A DNA stretch of 64,000 bases from Candidatus Delongbacteria bacterium (GCA_020634015.1 JACKCN010000002.1:124001-188000); one strand, 5' to 3'; positions 33,360-43,158 are shown, numbered from the stretch's first letter. Made by a program: numbers and translations. Notes: generated by a model from the letters alone, not told the origin.

Positions 33360-34595
33360 ATGAAACAGACCTCCGGCACCGCCACCGCTGCGGACATGCT
33401 GGCACCCGGCCAGCAATTGGAACACAAGTCGATGACCCTCAACGTCGGGCCCAGCCACCCGACGACACACGGCATCGTGCGCCTGCTGCTGCAGGTCGAA
33501 GGCGAAGAGATCATCTCCGCCGACGTGGAAATCGGCTACCTGCACCGCGGTTTCGAGAAGATGTGTGAAAACCATCCCTGGAACCAGTGCGTGGTATACG
33601 TCGACCGGCTGAACTACGTCTCGCCCATCATCAACGACATCGGCTATCACATGGCCGTGGAGAAGCTGATGGACATCGAGGTGCCCATCCGCGGTCAGTG
33701 GGTGCGTGTCCTCACCAGCGAGCTGATGCGCATCTGCGACCACCAGACCTGTCTGGCCGCCACCTGCATGGAACTGGGCGCCTTCACCGCGTTCCTGTAT
33801 CTCATCAAGGGACGCGAACTGCTCTGGGAAATCCTCGAGCGGCTCTGCGGTGCGCGCGTCACCACCTCCTACAGCCGCATCGGGGGTCTCACCGACGACC
33901 TCTATCCCGACTTCGAGGCCCAGGTGCGCCAGGCGATCAAGGATTGTCGCGACATCAACGCCGAAGTCAACACGCTGATGACCGGCAACCGCATCTTCAT
34001 CGACCGCACACGCGGCATCGGCGCCCTCAGCCGCGAAGACTGCATCAGCTACGGCTTCACCGGCCCGATGGCCCGGGCGGCGGGCATTGAAGTGGACGTA
34101 CGCGCCCATTCGCCCTACCTGACCTATGGCCAGCTCGACTTCGAAATCCCGCTGTGCTCCAACGGCGACTGTTACGACCGCTATCTGGTGCGCTTCCATG
34201 AAATGGAGCAAAGCCTGCGCATCATCGAGCAGTGCTTCCAGAAGATGCCCAGCAGCGGCCCGGTAAGCGTGCAGGACTACCGCATCACCCCGCCGGCCAA
34301 GGAGCTGGTGTACTCGCGCATCGAAGAGCTGATGGCCCACTTCAAGCATCACATGTGGGGCCACATGATCGCCCCGCCTCCGGGCCAGCTGTATCACGCG
34401 GTCGAAGGCGGCAATGGCGAACTGGGGTTCTACCTGGTGTCCACGGGCGAAGAGCGGCCCTGGAAGGTGCGCTGCCGGCCACCGTGTTTCGGCATCACCC
34501 AGGCCATGCGCGAAATGATCGTCGGGCGCACCATTGGCGATATCGTTCCCATTTTCGGCTCCATCAACATGATCGGCGGCGAGCTGGACCGCTAG
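33360..34595 (+). CDS. nuoD: NADH-quinone oxidoreductase subunit D
   Basis: 411 residues of the 49-kDa subunit that lines the quinone cavity. Characteristic stretches are NVGPSHPTTHGIVRLLLQ, EIGYLHRGFEKMCE, RICDHQTCLAA, and the C-terminal RPPCFGITQAMREMIVGRTIGDIVPIFGSINMIGGELDR. The quinone-binding His and Tyr regions are conserved. The next gene is nuoG; nuoE and nuoF, which usually stand between, are missing from this locus. Confidence 0.95.
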   Translation: MKQTSGTATAADMLAPGQQLEHKSMTLNVGPSHPTTHGIVRLLLQVEGEEIISADVEIGYLHRGFEKMCENHPWNQCVVYVDRLNYVSPIINDIGYHMAVEKLMDIEVPIRGQWVRVLTSELMRICDHQTCLAATCMELGAFTAFLYLIKGRELLWEILERLCGARVTTSYSRIGGLTDDLYPDFEAQVRQAIKDCRDINAEVNTLMTGNRIFIDRTRGIGALSREDCISYGFTGPMARAAGIEVDVRAHSPYLTYGQLDFEIPLCSNGDCYDRYLVRFHEMEQSLRIIEQCFQKMPSSGPVSVQDYRITPPAKELVYSRIEELMAHFKHHMWGHMIAPPPGQLYHAVEGGNGELGFYLVSTGEERPWKVRCRPPCFGITQAMREMIVGRTIGDIVPIFGSINMIGGELDR

Positions 34596-34626
34596 GTTCC
34601 GGTCCGGATTCTTGCAAGGAACAGGC

Positions 34627-36252
34627 ATGATCACACTGGAAATCAACGGGAAATCCGTGCAGGTGGAACCGGGCACCCGAGTCATCGAGGCCTGCAAGCA
34701 GGCGGGTGTGCTGGTCCCCCATTTCTGCTATCACCCGGGCCTGCCCGTGGCCGGCAATTGCCGGATGTGCATGGTGCACATCGAGGAGCGTGGCCGCGGT
34801 CGCGTGGATGTGGCCTGCGTGGCTCCGGCATCCGAGGGCATGAAGGTCACCACCGAGACCGAGGCGGTGCTTGACGCTCGCAAGGGCGTGATGGAGTTCC
34901 TGCTGCTCAACCACCCCATCGATTGTCCCTATTGCGACTGCGCGGGCGAGTGCAAACTGCAGGATTACTTCGTGGAGTGGGGCGCTACCGAAGAAGGCAG
35001 CCGCCGCCTGACCATGCCCGTGCACAAGCCCAAGCGCCAGCCGATTGGCCCCACGGTCATGCTGGACTCCGAGCGCTGCGTGCTCTGCACCCGCTGCGTG
35101 CGTTTCTGCAAGGACATCACGGGCACCGCCGAGCTGGGCATCACCGAACGCGGCAGCCACAACACGCTGCATCTGGAAGAGGGCAAGGTTCTGGACAATG
35201 CCTATTCGGGCAATGTGGTCGACATCTGCCCTGTGGGTGCGCTCACCGACCGCGACTTCCGCTTCAACCGGCGTGTCTGGTTCCTCAAGAAGCAGGACAG
35301 CATCTGCCCGGGCTGCAGCCGTGGATGCAACACGGAAATTCACTTCGACCTCAAGCGCGACTACAAGCGCCACGAGGAGAGCAAGCGCGTCCATCGTCTG
35401 AAGCCCCGTTACAATGGGGCGGTCAACCAGTGGTGGCTGTGTGACGAAGGCCGCTACGGCTATCCTGAAATCGACCGCAACCGCCTGTTGACCCCGTTGC
35501 TCAAGGGCCCTGCCGGGCTGGTGGAGAGCGACTGGGAATCGGCACTGACGGCCGTGTGTGCCGAACTGGAGCAACACCGCAAGCATCCTGAATCGCTGGG
35601 TGTGCTGCTGAGCCCCCGGATGAGCAACGAAGCCCTGCTGGCGGCCGGCGCCCTCTTCGGCGACGGACTGAAGGCGGGTCTGATGGATTACAGCCTGGTC
35701 CAGGAAGTCCACGGTCAGGACGATGCGCTGCTCAAGCGGGCCGACCGGACCCCGAACCGGCGCGGAGCCGAGCTGCTGAAACTGAAGCGCGGCAATCTGC
35801 CCGCCGGTGAGCTGCTCAGCGGTCTGGCGCTGGACCGGCTGCGGGCGCTGGTCGTGTTCCGCTGGGATCTGGCCACTCTGCTCGAAGACCCTGCGCTGGC
35901 CGAATTCGCTCGGCTGCGCACCCTGATCGTGATCGATACGCATGTGCACGACTGGTTGCCCCAGACCGCCGTGGTGCTGCCCGCCGCCATGTACGCCGAG
36001 CAGGAAGGCAGCTTCACCAACTTCGAAGGCCGCGTGCAGCATTTCGGCAAGGCCTTCGAGCCCACGGGCGAGGCTCGTGACGAGGTGAGCCTGCTGCTGG
36101 AACTGGCCCGTCGGCTGGGTGTGCGCCCGGGTTTCAACAGCCTGAGCGGCATTCGCGAGCGTCTGGCCGGCCTGCTGCCCGGATACGCGGAAGCCAGACC
36201 GGTCACCCAGCGCAGCTCGATTCACGTGAGCAAGGAAGCCGCGCCCCGCTAG
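34627..36252 (+). CDS. nuoG: NADH-quinone oxidoreductase subunit G (short form)
   Basis: 541 residues, shorter than many NuoG proteins (about 600-900). The N-terminal [2Fe-2S] domain (HFCYHPGLPVAGNCRMCMV), the His/Cys cluster motif HPIDCPYCDCAGECKLQD, the two ferredoxin-type motifs (CVLCTRCVRFC with CPVGAL) and the 4Fe-4S motif CPGCSRGCN are all intact. The C-terminal molybdopterin-like domain is reduced (LPAAMYAEQEGSFTNFEGRVQ is kept). It carries electrons from the FMN subunit NuoF, which is not encoded nearby. ATG 34627 is chosen for its AAGGA site and the family N-terminus. Confidence 0.92.
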   Translation: MITLEINGKSVQVEPGTRVIEACKQAGVLVPHFCYHPGLPVAGNCRMCMVHIEERGRGRVDVACVAPASEGMKVTTETEAVLDARKGVMEFLLLNHPIDCPYCDCAGECKLQDYFVEWGATEEGSRRLTMPVHKPKRQPIGPTVMLDSERCVLCTRCVRFCKDITGTAELGITERGSHNTLHLEEGKVLDNAYSGNVVDICPVGALTDRDFRFNRRVWFLKKQDSICPGCSRGCNTEIHFDLKRDYKRHEESKRVHRLKPRYNGAVNQWWLCDEGRYGYPEIDRNRLLTPLLKGPAGLVESDWESALTAVCAELEQHRKHPESLGVLLSPRMSNEALLAAGALFGDGLKAGLMDYSLVQEVHGQDDALLKRADRTPNRRGAELLKLKRGNLPAGELLSGLALDRLRALVVFRWDLATLLEDPALAEFARLRTLIVIDTHVHDWLPQTAVVLPAAMYAEQEGSFTNFEGRVQHFGKAFEPTGEARDEVSLLLELARRLGVRPGFNSLSGIRERLAGLLPGYAEARPVTQRSSIHVSKEAAPR

Positions 36253-36273
36253 GCGCACACAGGGAGATTCCGC

Positions 36274-37371
36274 ATGCACCCGATGCTCTTCGCCACTCTG
36301 GTGGCTTTGGCAAAAATCGTGCTGATCCTGTTCATGTTCATCATGGCCATCGCCACGTTGCTGACCTGGGCCGAGCGCAAGCAGAGCGCCGTGCTCCAGG
36401 ATCGCATCGGGGCCAACCGGGCGGATTTCATGGGCTTCCGGCTCTGGGGCCTGCTGAACATCGCCGCCGACGGCATCAAGTCCTTCACCAAGGAAGACTG
36501 GGTTCCGCCCACGGGCAACCCCATCATCCACAATCTGGCGCCCTTCATCGGCCTCTTCGGAGCGATGGTCAGTTTTGCGGTGATCCCTTTCGGGCCGCCC
36601 CTGCAGCTCTTCGGACAGACCTTCACCCTGCAATTGGTCGATCTCAACATCGGCCTGCTGTACATCCTGGCCTTCGGCTCCATGGGCATCTATTCGGTGG
36701 TGCTGGCGGGCTGGAGTTCCAACAACAAGTTCGCCCAGCTGGGTGCCCTGCGCGGCATCTGCCAGATGATCAGCTACGAAGTGGTGCTGGGGCTGTCGCT
36801 GATTGGCGTGATACTGGTCACCGGCAGCGTGCGCCTGCCCGAGATCATCGCCTATCAGGGCCAGTACTGGCTGGGCGGCTGGATCCCCAAGTGGGGCATC
36901 TTCACCCAGCCTCTGGCCTTCCTGCTCTTCCTGCCCGCGGCCATCGCCGAAACCAAGCGTGTGCCATTTGACGTGCCCGAGGGCGAGAGCGAGATCATCG
37001 GCTACTTCGTCGAGTATTCAGGCTTGAAGTTCGGCCTGTTCCTGCTGGGTGAGTTCATCGAGATCGTGGTGCTTGCCGCCTTCATCTCGGTGCTGTTCTT
37101 CGGCGGCTGGCAGGTGCCCTGGCTGACGGATGCGGGTTTCCAGTTCGGCAGCGCGCTCAGCATTCCCCTGTCCGAGTGGCTGGTGGCCACCCTGCGCATC
37201 CTGGGCTTCATCGCCAAGGTGATCTTCTTCTGCATGCTGCAGTTGCAGATCCGCTGGACCCTGCCGCGCTTCCGTTTCGATCACCTGCTGCGGCTGGGCT
37301 GGAAGGAAATGATGCCCCTGGCCCTGCTGAATGTGTTCATCACCGCCATCGTGATGTACGTCCTGTCCTGA
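36274..37371 (+). CDS. nuoH: NADH-quinone oxidoreductase subunit H
   Basis: 365 residues with about eight to nine membrane helices, the link between the peripheral and membrane arms. Signatures are TWAERKQSAVLQDRIGANRA near the N-terminus, FAFLLFLPAAIAETKRVPFDVPEGESEIIGYFVEYSG-type loop at about 215-250, and QLQIRWTLPRFRFDHLLRLGWK near the end. AGGGAG lies before ATG 36274. It is 35 bases from nuoI. Confidence 0.94.
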   Translation: MHPMLFATLVALAKIVLILFMFIMAIATLLTWAERKQSAVLQDRIGANRADFMGFRLWGLLNIAADGIKSFTKEDWVPPTGNPIIHNLAPFIGLFGAMVSFAVIPFGPPLQLFGQTFTLQLVDLNIGLLYILAFGSMGIYSVVLAGWSSNNKFAQLGALRGICQMISYEVVLGLSLIGVILVTGSVRLPEIIAYQGQYWLGGWIPKWGIFTQPLAFLLFLPAAIAETKRVPFDVPEGESEIIGYFVEYSGLKFGLFLLGEFIEIVVLAAFISVLFFGGWQVPWLTDAGFQFGSALSIPLSEWLVATLRILGFIAKVIFFCMLQLQIRWTLPRFRFDHLLRLGWKEMMPLALLNVFITAIVMYVLS

Positions 37372-37406
37372 TCCGTCGGGACAGGTTTCGCAACCTGGAG
37401 AGACAC

Positions 37407-38093
37407 ATGGCTGCCCGCTTCGTGAACATCGACATCAAGAATCCCCCGCTCACGGCGCTCTACTATCCGGCCGTCGTGGGTGGCCTGATGGTGACCACTC
37501 GTCATTTCGTGCACAACATGATCAAGCACACGCTGGGCTTTTTCGGCAATCGCCAGGCTGCCAGTGATGCGTCCTTCACCCTGCAGTATCCCGAGGTGAT
37601 GCGTCCGCTGCCACGTCGTTTGCGCACCAAGCACCGCATCAAGGTGCACGAGGACGGACGCCCCAAGTGCACGGCCTGCATGCTGTGCGAGACGGCATGC
37701 CCCGACTTCTGCATTTCCATCACCTCCGCCGAACACGGGGACAGCCCCGAAGAGAAGGCTCCGCTGGAATTCCGGATTGACCTGGATCGCTGCTGTTTCT
37801 GCGGATTCTGCGTGGAAGCCTGCCCCAAGGATGCGATCCACATGGATACCCAGATCATGGAAACCGCCAGCGACCGGCGCGAGAACTTCGTGATGCGACT
37901 GACCGACCTGCTGGATCCCAAGCCCGTGATCTGCAGCGGGCAGGAATTCGCCGGAAAGGACCTCAACAAGGTGTTGCCCCATCTGGCGATGCGCGGGCTG
38001 GAACACATCAAGCCGGCGCGCATCGATCTGAGTTACCGTGACGCCTGGGTGGCCTCGCGCAAGGCCGCTGCCCAGGGACGGGATGCCCAGTGA
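37407..38093 (+). CDS. nuoI: NADH-quinone oxidoreductase subunit I
   Basis: 228 residues. It has two [4Fe-4S] ferredoxin motifs, CTACMLCETACP and CCFCGFCVEACP (clusters N6a and N6b), preceded by a membrane-associated helix (GLMVTTRHFVHNMIKHTLGFF). ATG 37407 follows TGGAGAG and gives the correct N-terminus. The usual nuoJ-N genes do not follow; the next gene is a cell-wall amidase. Confidence 0.93.
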   Translation: MAARFVNIDIKNPPLTALYYPAVVGGLMVTTRHFVHNMIKHTLGFFGNRQAASDASFTLQYPEVMRPLPRRLRTKHRIKVHEDGRPKCTACMLCETACPDFCISITSAEHGDSPEEKAPLEFRIDLDRCCFCGFCVEACPKDAIHMDTQIMETASDRRENFVMRLTDLLDPKPVICSGQEFAGKDLNKVLPHLAMRGLEHIKPARIDLSYRDAWVASRKAAAQGRDAQ

Positions 38094-38106
38094 TCAGGAC
38101 TCTGGC

Positions 38107-39660
38107 GTGATACAGAAACTCCACACATCTGGGCGACTTGCGGGTCGCCCAGTTCTGCTTCTGGCCCTGCTGGGCTGGCTCTGCCTTGCGGGGCTGAGTC
38201 CGGCGGCCCGTCCGCCGGAACCCGCGCGCGAGTATCTGTTGACCGTGGTGGATGCGTCGGGGGACAGCCTGCCCGAGATCCTGCCGACCTGGGCGCGCGA
38301 TGGCCGACGCCTGATCTGTGTGGAAGACCTGGCGCGCCTGCTGCGTCTGCAGTTGGAAATCACGGGGGCCCGGCGCGAATTGAGCAGCGAGGGTGGCATG
38401 CTGCGCGCCGAAGGCGGAAACCGTTTCGTGATGCTCAATGGAGTGGAACGCGTGCTGCCCGGCCCGGCCTTCGAAGATGCCGACGGCCTGTTGCTGGATC
38501 ACCAGCTGTTGGCGGTCCTGCTCGAATCCGGGCTGCTGGTGGGCAGTCTGGACAGCCTGAATGAAGAGCTTGTCCTGCACGCCTCGCGCGCGGGTCTGCT
38601 CAGCGAAGCACTTCAGGGCGGACACCTGCTGCGCCTGCGCCTGGGCGAACTGCCGACCTTTGACAGCGACGCCTCGGGCCGCACGGTGGTGCTGGACTTC
38701 AGTCCTTCGGGTGTGCTCGAAGGCAGCGCGCTGGATCACATCTGGCGAGGCGAGCAGGATGGCCTGCTCGAGAAGCTGCAAGTGCGCGGAGATCGGCTGG
38801 AACTGACACTGGGCGCGCAGGCCGAACTGGTGGACGTGATCGAAGCGGAATCCCTGGGTGAGATCCAGGTACTGCTGCGCCGTCGGGGTGCGAAGCTGAG
38901 CGAGGAATTCCAGCCTCCGCCGGCACCCGAACTGGTGATGCCCCAGGGCCAGCCCATCGATCTGGATGTGATCGTGATCGACGCCGGTCACGGCGGCAAG
39001 GATCCTGGGGCCGTCTCGCCCCGGGGCAGCCGCGAGAAGGACGTGACTCTGGCGGTGGCCCGGCGTCTGCGCGACGAGCTGCGCGAGCGCCTGCCCGACA
39101 CGCGCATCGTGATGACCCGCGAGGACGACCGCTTCCTTGAACTGGCCGAGCGCACCCAGTTGGCCAACAAGGCGGGCGGCAAGCTCTTCATCTCGATCCA
39201 TGCCAACGCCGCTCGCAACCGCAGCGCGCGAGGCTGGGAAGTCTACTTTCTGCGCCCGGGCAAGAACCAGCATGCCCGGGAAGTCGCCCTGCGCGAGAAC
39301 TCGGTGCTGCGCTTCGAGGAGAACGCGGGAGCCGAGACTCCCGGCGGCATCGGCAACTGGATCCTGGCCAGCATGGCCCAGTCTGCCTATGTGGAGGAGA
39401 GCCAGAACCTGGCCGCGCTGATCTACCGCAGCATGCGCGGAGTGGGACACCAGCGTCCGCGGCCCGTGCTCCAGCAGGGATTCTATGTGCTGGTGGGAGC
39501 TTCCATGCCCGCGGTGCTCTTCGAGACAGGCTTCATCACGAATCCCGAGGACGAGAAGCAGCTCACCAGCGCCCACGGGCAGGCTGAACTGGCCCGCGCA
39601 CTGGCCACCAGCGTGGTCGAGTTCAAGGAACTCTATGGTGCCGCGGGAACTCCACGGTGA
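38107..39660 (+). CDS. N-acetylmuramoyl-L-alanine amidase (Amidase_3)
   Basis: 517 residues with a signal peptide (VLLLALLGWLCLAGLSPAA). Residues 40-280 resemble the AMIN-type beta domains that target such enzymes to the septum, though no named motif is certain. The C-terminal catalytic domain is clear: VIDAGHGGKDPGA (first zinc His, about 295), GSREKDVTL (Glu), FISIHANA (second His) and the catalytic Glu in LFETGFITN. It cleaves peptide stems from murein in the periplasm. GTG 38107 with AGGA upstream is preferred; ATG 38083 is possible. The end overlaps folC by four bases. Confidence 0.85.
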   Translation: MIQKLHTSGRLAGRPVLLLALLGWLCLAGLSPAARPPEPAREYLLTVVDASGDSLPEILPTWARDGRRLICVEDLARLLRLQLEITGARRELSSEGGMLRAEGGNRFVMLNGVERVLPGPAFEDADGLLLDHQLLAVLLESGLLVGSLDSLNEELVLHASRAGLLSEALQGGHLLRLRLGELPTFDSDASGRTVVLDFSPSGVLEGSALDHIWRGEQDGLLEKLQVRGDRLELTLGAQAELVDVIEAESLGEIQVLLRRRGAKLSEEFQPPPAPELVMPQGQPIDLDVIVIDAGHGGKDPGAVSPRGSREKDVTLAVARRLRDELRERLPDTRIVMTREDDRFLELAERTQLANKAGGKLFISIHANAARNRSARGWEVYFLRPGKNQHAREVALRENSVLRFEENAGAETPGGIGNWILASMAQSAYVEESQNLAALIYRSMRGVGHQRPRPVLQQGFYVLVGASMPAVLFETGFITNPEDEKQLTSAHGQAELARALATSVVEFKELYGAAGTPR

Positions 39661-40949
39661 GCGCGCCTCGATTGACGGACAGCCCACTGGGCATTCAGCG
39701 GATCTGGAAGCGCATCGACGAGCGCGTGCGCTTCGGGATCAAGCCCGGCCTGCAGCGCATGGAACGCCTGCTGGAGCTGCTGAACCACCCCGAGCGACAG
39801 TTCCGTGTGATCCATGTGGCGGGCACCAATGGCAAGGGCACGCTCTGTACGTTCGTCGAACAGGGTCTGCGTCAGGCCGGATTGCGCACCGGGCTGTATA
39901 CCTCGCCCCATCTGCTGAGTCCCCTCGAGCGGATTCTGGTGGACGGCCAGCCGCTTGACGAGCTTGCGCTGGCTGTCGCCTGGCACCGGCTTGAGCCGCT
40001 CATCGATCAGGTGCAGCCCAGTTACTTCGAATTGCTGACCGCGCTGGCGCTGCTGGCCTTCCGCAATGCGGGCGTCGAGCTGGCGGTCGTGGAGTGTGGT
40101 CTTGGCGGGCGTTGGGACGCCACCAACGTGCTCAACAGTGAGCTGGCGGTGCTCACCAGCGTGGGGTTGGATCACACGGCCATCCTGGGCGACAGTCTGG
40201 CAGCCATCGCACGGGACAAAGCGGGCATCGCGCGCCCTGCCTGCCCCTTTCTGCTGGGAGAACTGGAAGCCGAGGCCCGCGACGCCGCGCTTGAGGTGGC
40301 GGACAGCCGCGGGGCGGTGGCCGTCACCCCCGAAGAGGATCACCCTCTGCTCAGGTACCAGCCCGCAGACGGCGAGGGGCGTGTATGCATCACGGATGGC
40401 GACCTGGCCATGGAGCTGGACCATCCCTCCCGTGGCGCTCTGTTCGCCGCCGGGATGGCGCTGCGCATCCTGCGGCGCCTGCCCGAAGCCCGCTTTCTGC
40501 GCGAGGGCATTCACTTGCGACCGGCGCCCCTTCCGGGACGCTTCCAGGTTCTGCACAACGCGCCACCCCTGGTGCTGGACGTGGCACACAATCCAGCCGC
40601 CATCACGCTGCTGGCCAAGGATCTGGACCAGCACTGGCCGAACACGCGCTGGACCCTGATCTTCGCGGCCATGGCCGACAAGGATTATCGAACCATCCTG
40701 AGGATTCTGGCTCCCCGCGTCGCCAGCATGCGCCCGCTGGTCCTGTCGCACGCCCGATTGGCCTCGCCCGAGGATCTGCTGGAGGCGGGCCGTGCGGCGG
40801 GCATTCGCTGCGGACGTCCATTGGGCAGGGCGGGTCTTGCGGCACGGAGATTGGACACACCGCACGAGCCCACTCTTGTCTGCGGAAGTTTCCTCACGGT
40901 GGCTGCCTGGCTGGGTGCCAACGACAGAAACCTGCCCCCCGGCCTGTGA
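39657..40949 (+). CDS. folC: Folylpolyglutamate synthase/dihydrofolate synthase
   Basis: 430 residues of the Mur-ligase-like family. It adds glutamate to dihydropteroate and to folates. The motifs are the P-loop HVAGTNGKGTLCTFVEQ (about 53-69), TSPHLLSPLERI, ECGLGGRWDATNVL, LTSVGLDHTAILG, and LVLDVAHNPAA. The start is GTG 39657, overlapping the stop codon of the amidase (GTGA), so it is translationally coupled to an unrelated cell-wall gene. Confidence 0.92.
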   Translation: MSAPRLTDSPLGIQRIWKRIDERVRFGIKPGLQRMERLLELLNHPERQFRVIHVAGTNGKGTLCTFVEQGLRQAGLRTGLYTSPHLLSPLERILVDGQPLDELALAVAWHRLEPLIDQVQPSYFELLTALALLAFRNAGVELAVVECGLGGRWDATNVLNSELAVLTSVGLDHTAILGDSLAAIARDKAGIARPACPFLLGELEAEARDAALEVADSRGAVAVTPEEDHPLLRYQPADGEGRVCITDGDLAMELDHPSRGALFAAGMALRILRRLPEARFLREGIHLRPAPLPGRFQVLHNAPPLVLDVAHNPAAITLLAKDLDQHWPNTRWTLIFAAMADKDYRTILRILAPRVASMRPLVLSHARLASPEDLLEAGRAAGIRCGRPLGRAGLAARRLDTPHEPTLVCGSFLTVAAWLGANDRNLPPGL

Positions 40950-41009
40950 ACGGTCGAGAACGTGTGTCCCACACTCTGCATTCCCAACAGTCTGGAAGAC
41001 GAGGAACCG

Positions 41010-41999
41010 ATGGAACTGCATCGCACGAGCGGCCGCTGGAAGCTGGGCCTGGCACTCAGCCTGTGTACCGTGCTGCTCTGGGGCATGCTGCCGATCGCGC
41101 TCAAGGCCCTCTTGCGCGGCCTGGATGCCCTGACCATATCCTGGTTCCGTTTCCTGCTGGCCTGCCTGCTGCTGGTGGCGTGGTATGCGCGCAGTGGTGA
41201 GCTGGTCCGTCTGCTGCGGGCTCCGGGAAGGGGGCGCCTGCTGCTGCTGGTGGCCGCGCTCGGCCTGTGCGGCAATTATGTGTTCTATCTGTTCGGCCTG
41301 CGGCTGATCACCCCGGCCGCGGCCCAGGTGCTGATTCAACTGGCTCCCCTGAGCATGCTGCTGGGCGGCATGGTGATCTTCGGCGAGCGCTTCATCCTGC
41401 AGCAATGGCTGGGGCTGGCGCTGCTGCTGCTGGGGCAGGGACTGTTCTTCCTGCCCGGACTTGCCGGTGGCGGCGGAACGGCACACTCGCCCCTGGGTCT
41501 GGCCCTGATGGTGGTGGCCGCCCTGTCCTGGGGGGCCTATGCGCTGGCCCAGAAACAGCTTCAGGCACGGTGGCCTTCGCAGCTCGTGTTGTGTGTGGTG
41601 TACGGGCTGTGTGCGCTGTTGCTCAGTCCTTTTGCCCATCCCGGGCATCTGCCGGGGCTGGGGCTGGTCAATCTCAGCCTGCTGCTTTTCACCGTGTTCA
41701 ATACCCTGGTGGCCTACGGCACCTTCAGTGAGGCATTGAATCACCTCGAGGCCTCGCGCGTGGGCGTGATCTTGTCCACTACACCGCTCTTCACCATCAC
41801 CTTCGTGCATCTGGGGGCCCACATGTTCCCGGGTCTCGTGGATGCCGATCCTCTGCCGCCCAGTGCCCTGGCCGGGGCCGCGCTGGTGGTGGCCGGTTCG
41901 GCGCTCAGCGCCCTGCGTCGCCGCCGCGTGCCCGCGAGCGCCACCATCGTCGGGGGCGCCGTGGCCGTGGTGGCCGATGCGAACCCAACGGAACCCTGA
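41010..41999 (+). CDS. EamA-family (DMT) inner-membrane transporter
   Basis: 329 residues with ten predicted membrane segments in two EamA repeats: LGLALSLCTVLLWGMLPIALKALL starts the first, and LGLALMVVAALSWGAYALAQKQL the second. Typical family segments are GLRLITPAAAQVLIQLAPL and NTLVAYGTFSEALNHLEASRVGVIL. DMT permeases export or import small metabolites; no substrate is indicated. ATG 41010 has GAGGAA directly upstream and is preferred over the upstream GTG 40962. Confidence 0.85.
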   Translation: MELHRTSGRWKLGLALSLCTVLLWGMLPIALKALLRGLDALTISWFRFLLACLLLVAWYARSGELVRLLRAPGRGRLLLLVAALGLCGNYVFYLFGLRLITPAAAQVLIQLAPLSMLLGGMVIFGERFILQQWLGLALLLLGQGLFFLPGLAGGGGTAHSPLGLALMVVAALSWGAYALAQKQLQARWPSQLVLCVVYGLCALLLSPFAHPGHLPGLGLVNLSLLLFTVFNTLVAYGTFSEALNHLEASRVGVILSTTPLFTITFVHLGAHMFPGLVDADPLPPSALAGAALVVAGSALSALRRRRVPASATIVGGAVAVVADANPTEP

Positions 42000-42099
42000 G
42001 CGGGCTCATGAACTTCCACATCCAGGGGCGTCTGGCCCCGATTTGCCAAACTGGGGCGCAGCACGATTCACCACCACAGACTTGCACAAGGAGATCCTC

Positions 42100-42480
42100 A
42101 TGACGGAGTTGATCCAACAACTGGTTTCCCAGCTGGGTGTCCAGCCGGATCAGGCCCGGGGCGGAGCCGGTCTGCTGTTCAAGCTGGCCCAGGACAGACT
42201 GGGTGGTGACTTCGGCACGCTCAGTGCGGCTCTGCCCGGAATGGGCGAATTGCTCAAGGCGGCGCCCGCCGGTGGCGGCGGAGCCCTGGGGGCACTGGGC
42301 GGCCTGGCCTCCTCCTTTGGCGGCGGCAAGGCTGCCGGGCTGGCCTCGCTGGCCCTTGGATTCGCCCAGTTGAAACTGGATCCGGCCATGGTGGGCAAAT
42401 TCCTGCCGATCGTGCTGGAATTCGTGAAGGGCAAGGCGGGCGGGGACGTGGCCAGCATGTTGGCTGGAGTTCTCAAGTAA
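42100..42480 (+). CDS. DUF2780-like small protein
   Basis: 126 residues. The N-terminus LIQQLVSQLGVQPDQARGGAGLLFKLAQDRLGGDFGTLSAALPGMGELL matches the DUF2780 (VcgC/VcgE) pattern. A glycine-rich centre follows (GGGGALGALGGLASSFGGGK), then a helical end. No signal peptide. Function is unknown in the family. AAGGAG stands 7 bases before ATG 42100. It is a stand-alone gene between a permease and a hypothetical protein. Confidence 0.65.
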   Translation: MTELIQQLVSQLGVQPDQARGGAGLLFKLAQDRLGGDFGTLSAALPGMGELLKAAPAGGGGALGALGGLASSFGGGKAAGLASLALGFAQLKLDPAMVGKFLPIVLEFVKGKAGGDVASMLAGVLK

Positions 42481-42525
42481 TCTGACGGGCGACACGGGCG
42501 GCCGGCAAATGGGTCGCGAGGTGGG

Positions 42526-43158
42526 ATGAGCAACCAGGACATCGACAAACGCGAGCTGTTGCGCGAACTGGGATATGCAGGGCAGCACGAGCTTCTGCTG
42601 CAGTTCCTCGCTGAGCAGGGACTCACGCGTGAGGGCAAACAGCGCATCAGTCTGGCCAAGCGCACGGATGTGACGCAGGCTCTGGCTGCGCGCTACTTCC
42701 TGGTTTGCGCGCGTGGGGACTGCCAGGCCGAAGCCGAGCACGGTTCGGGCGAGCGCATTCCCGTCCTGGCCACCGGTCAGACAGCCTGCGAGATCTGCGG
42801 CGGCTCCATTCTCAACGTGCATCTCCAGCGCATGCACGAGGCCTGCCGCGAGGCGGGCTGGCGCAAGCTTGTGGTCGTGGGTGGCTCACCCAACTCCCAC
42901 CAGGAGATCCAGTCCCAGCCAACCGCCCCACTCGAGATCCGGCTGGTGGATGGCACGAAGGCACGGCCCAGGAAGCAGGCCGACGCGGACCTGCGCTGGG
43001 CCGACCATGTGGTGATCTGGGGTGGCACCCAGCTGGATCACAAGGTCAGCAACCAGTACTCAGCGGCCGCGATCTGTTCCACGTTCGCCAAGCGCAGCGT
43101 CCAGGAGTTGTGGGCGCACATCACCGAAGCCGCGCGCCGTCGGGCGCCCCGAGCCTGA
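42526..43158 (+). CDS. Hypothetical protein with C-terminal DUF2325-like region
   Basis: 210 residues, cytoplasmic by appearance. The N-terminal third (ELLRELGYAGQHELLLQFLAEQGLTREGKQRI) is helical. The centre holds two cysteine pairs (CARGDC about 64-69 and CEIC about 86-89) that could bind a metal. The C-terminal part has KLVVVGGSPNSHQEIQ and later WADHVVIWGGTQLDHKVSNQYS, an arrangement reminiscent of DUF2325 proteins; this resemblance is my inference and not certain. No neighbour gives a clue. Confidence 0.5.
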   Translation: MSNQDIDKRELLRELGYAGQHELLLQFLAEQGLTREGKQRISLAKRTDVTQALAARYFLVCARGDCQAEAEHGSGERIPVLATGQTACEICGGSILNVHLQRMHEACREAGWRKLVVVGGSPNSHQEIQSQPTAPLEIRLVDGTKARPRKQADADLRWADHVVIWGGTQLDHKVSNQYSAAAICSTFAKRSVQELWAHITEAARRRAPRA

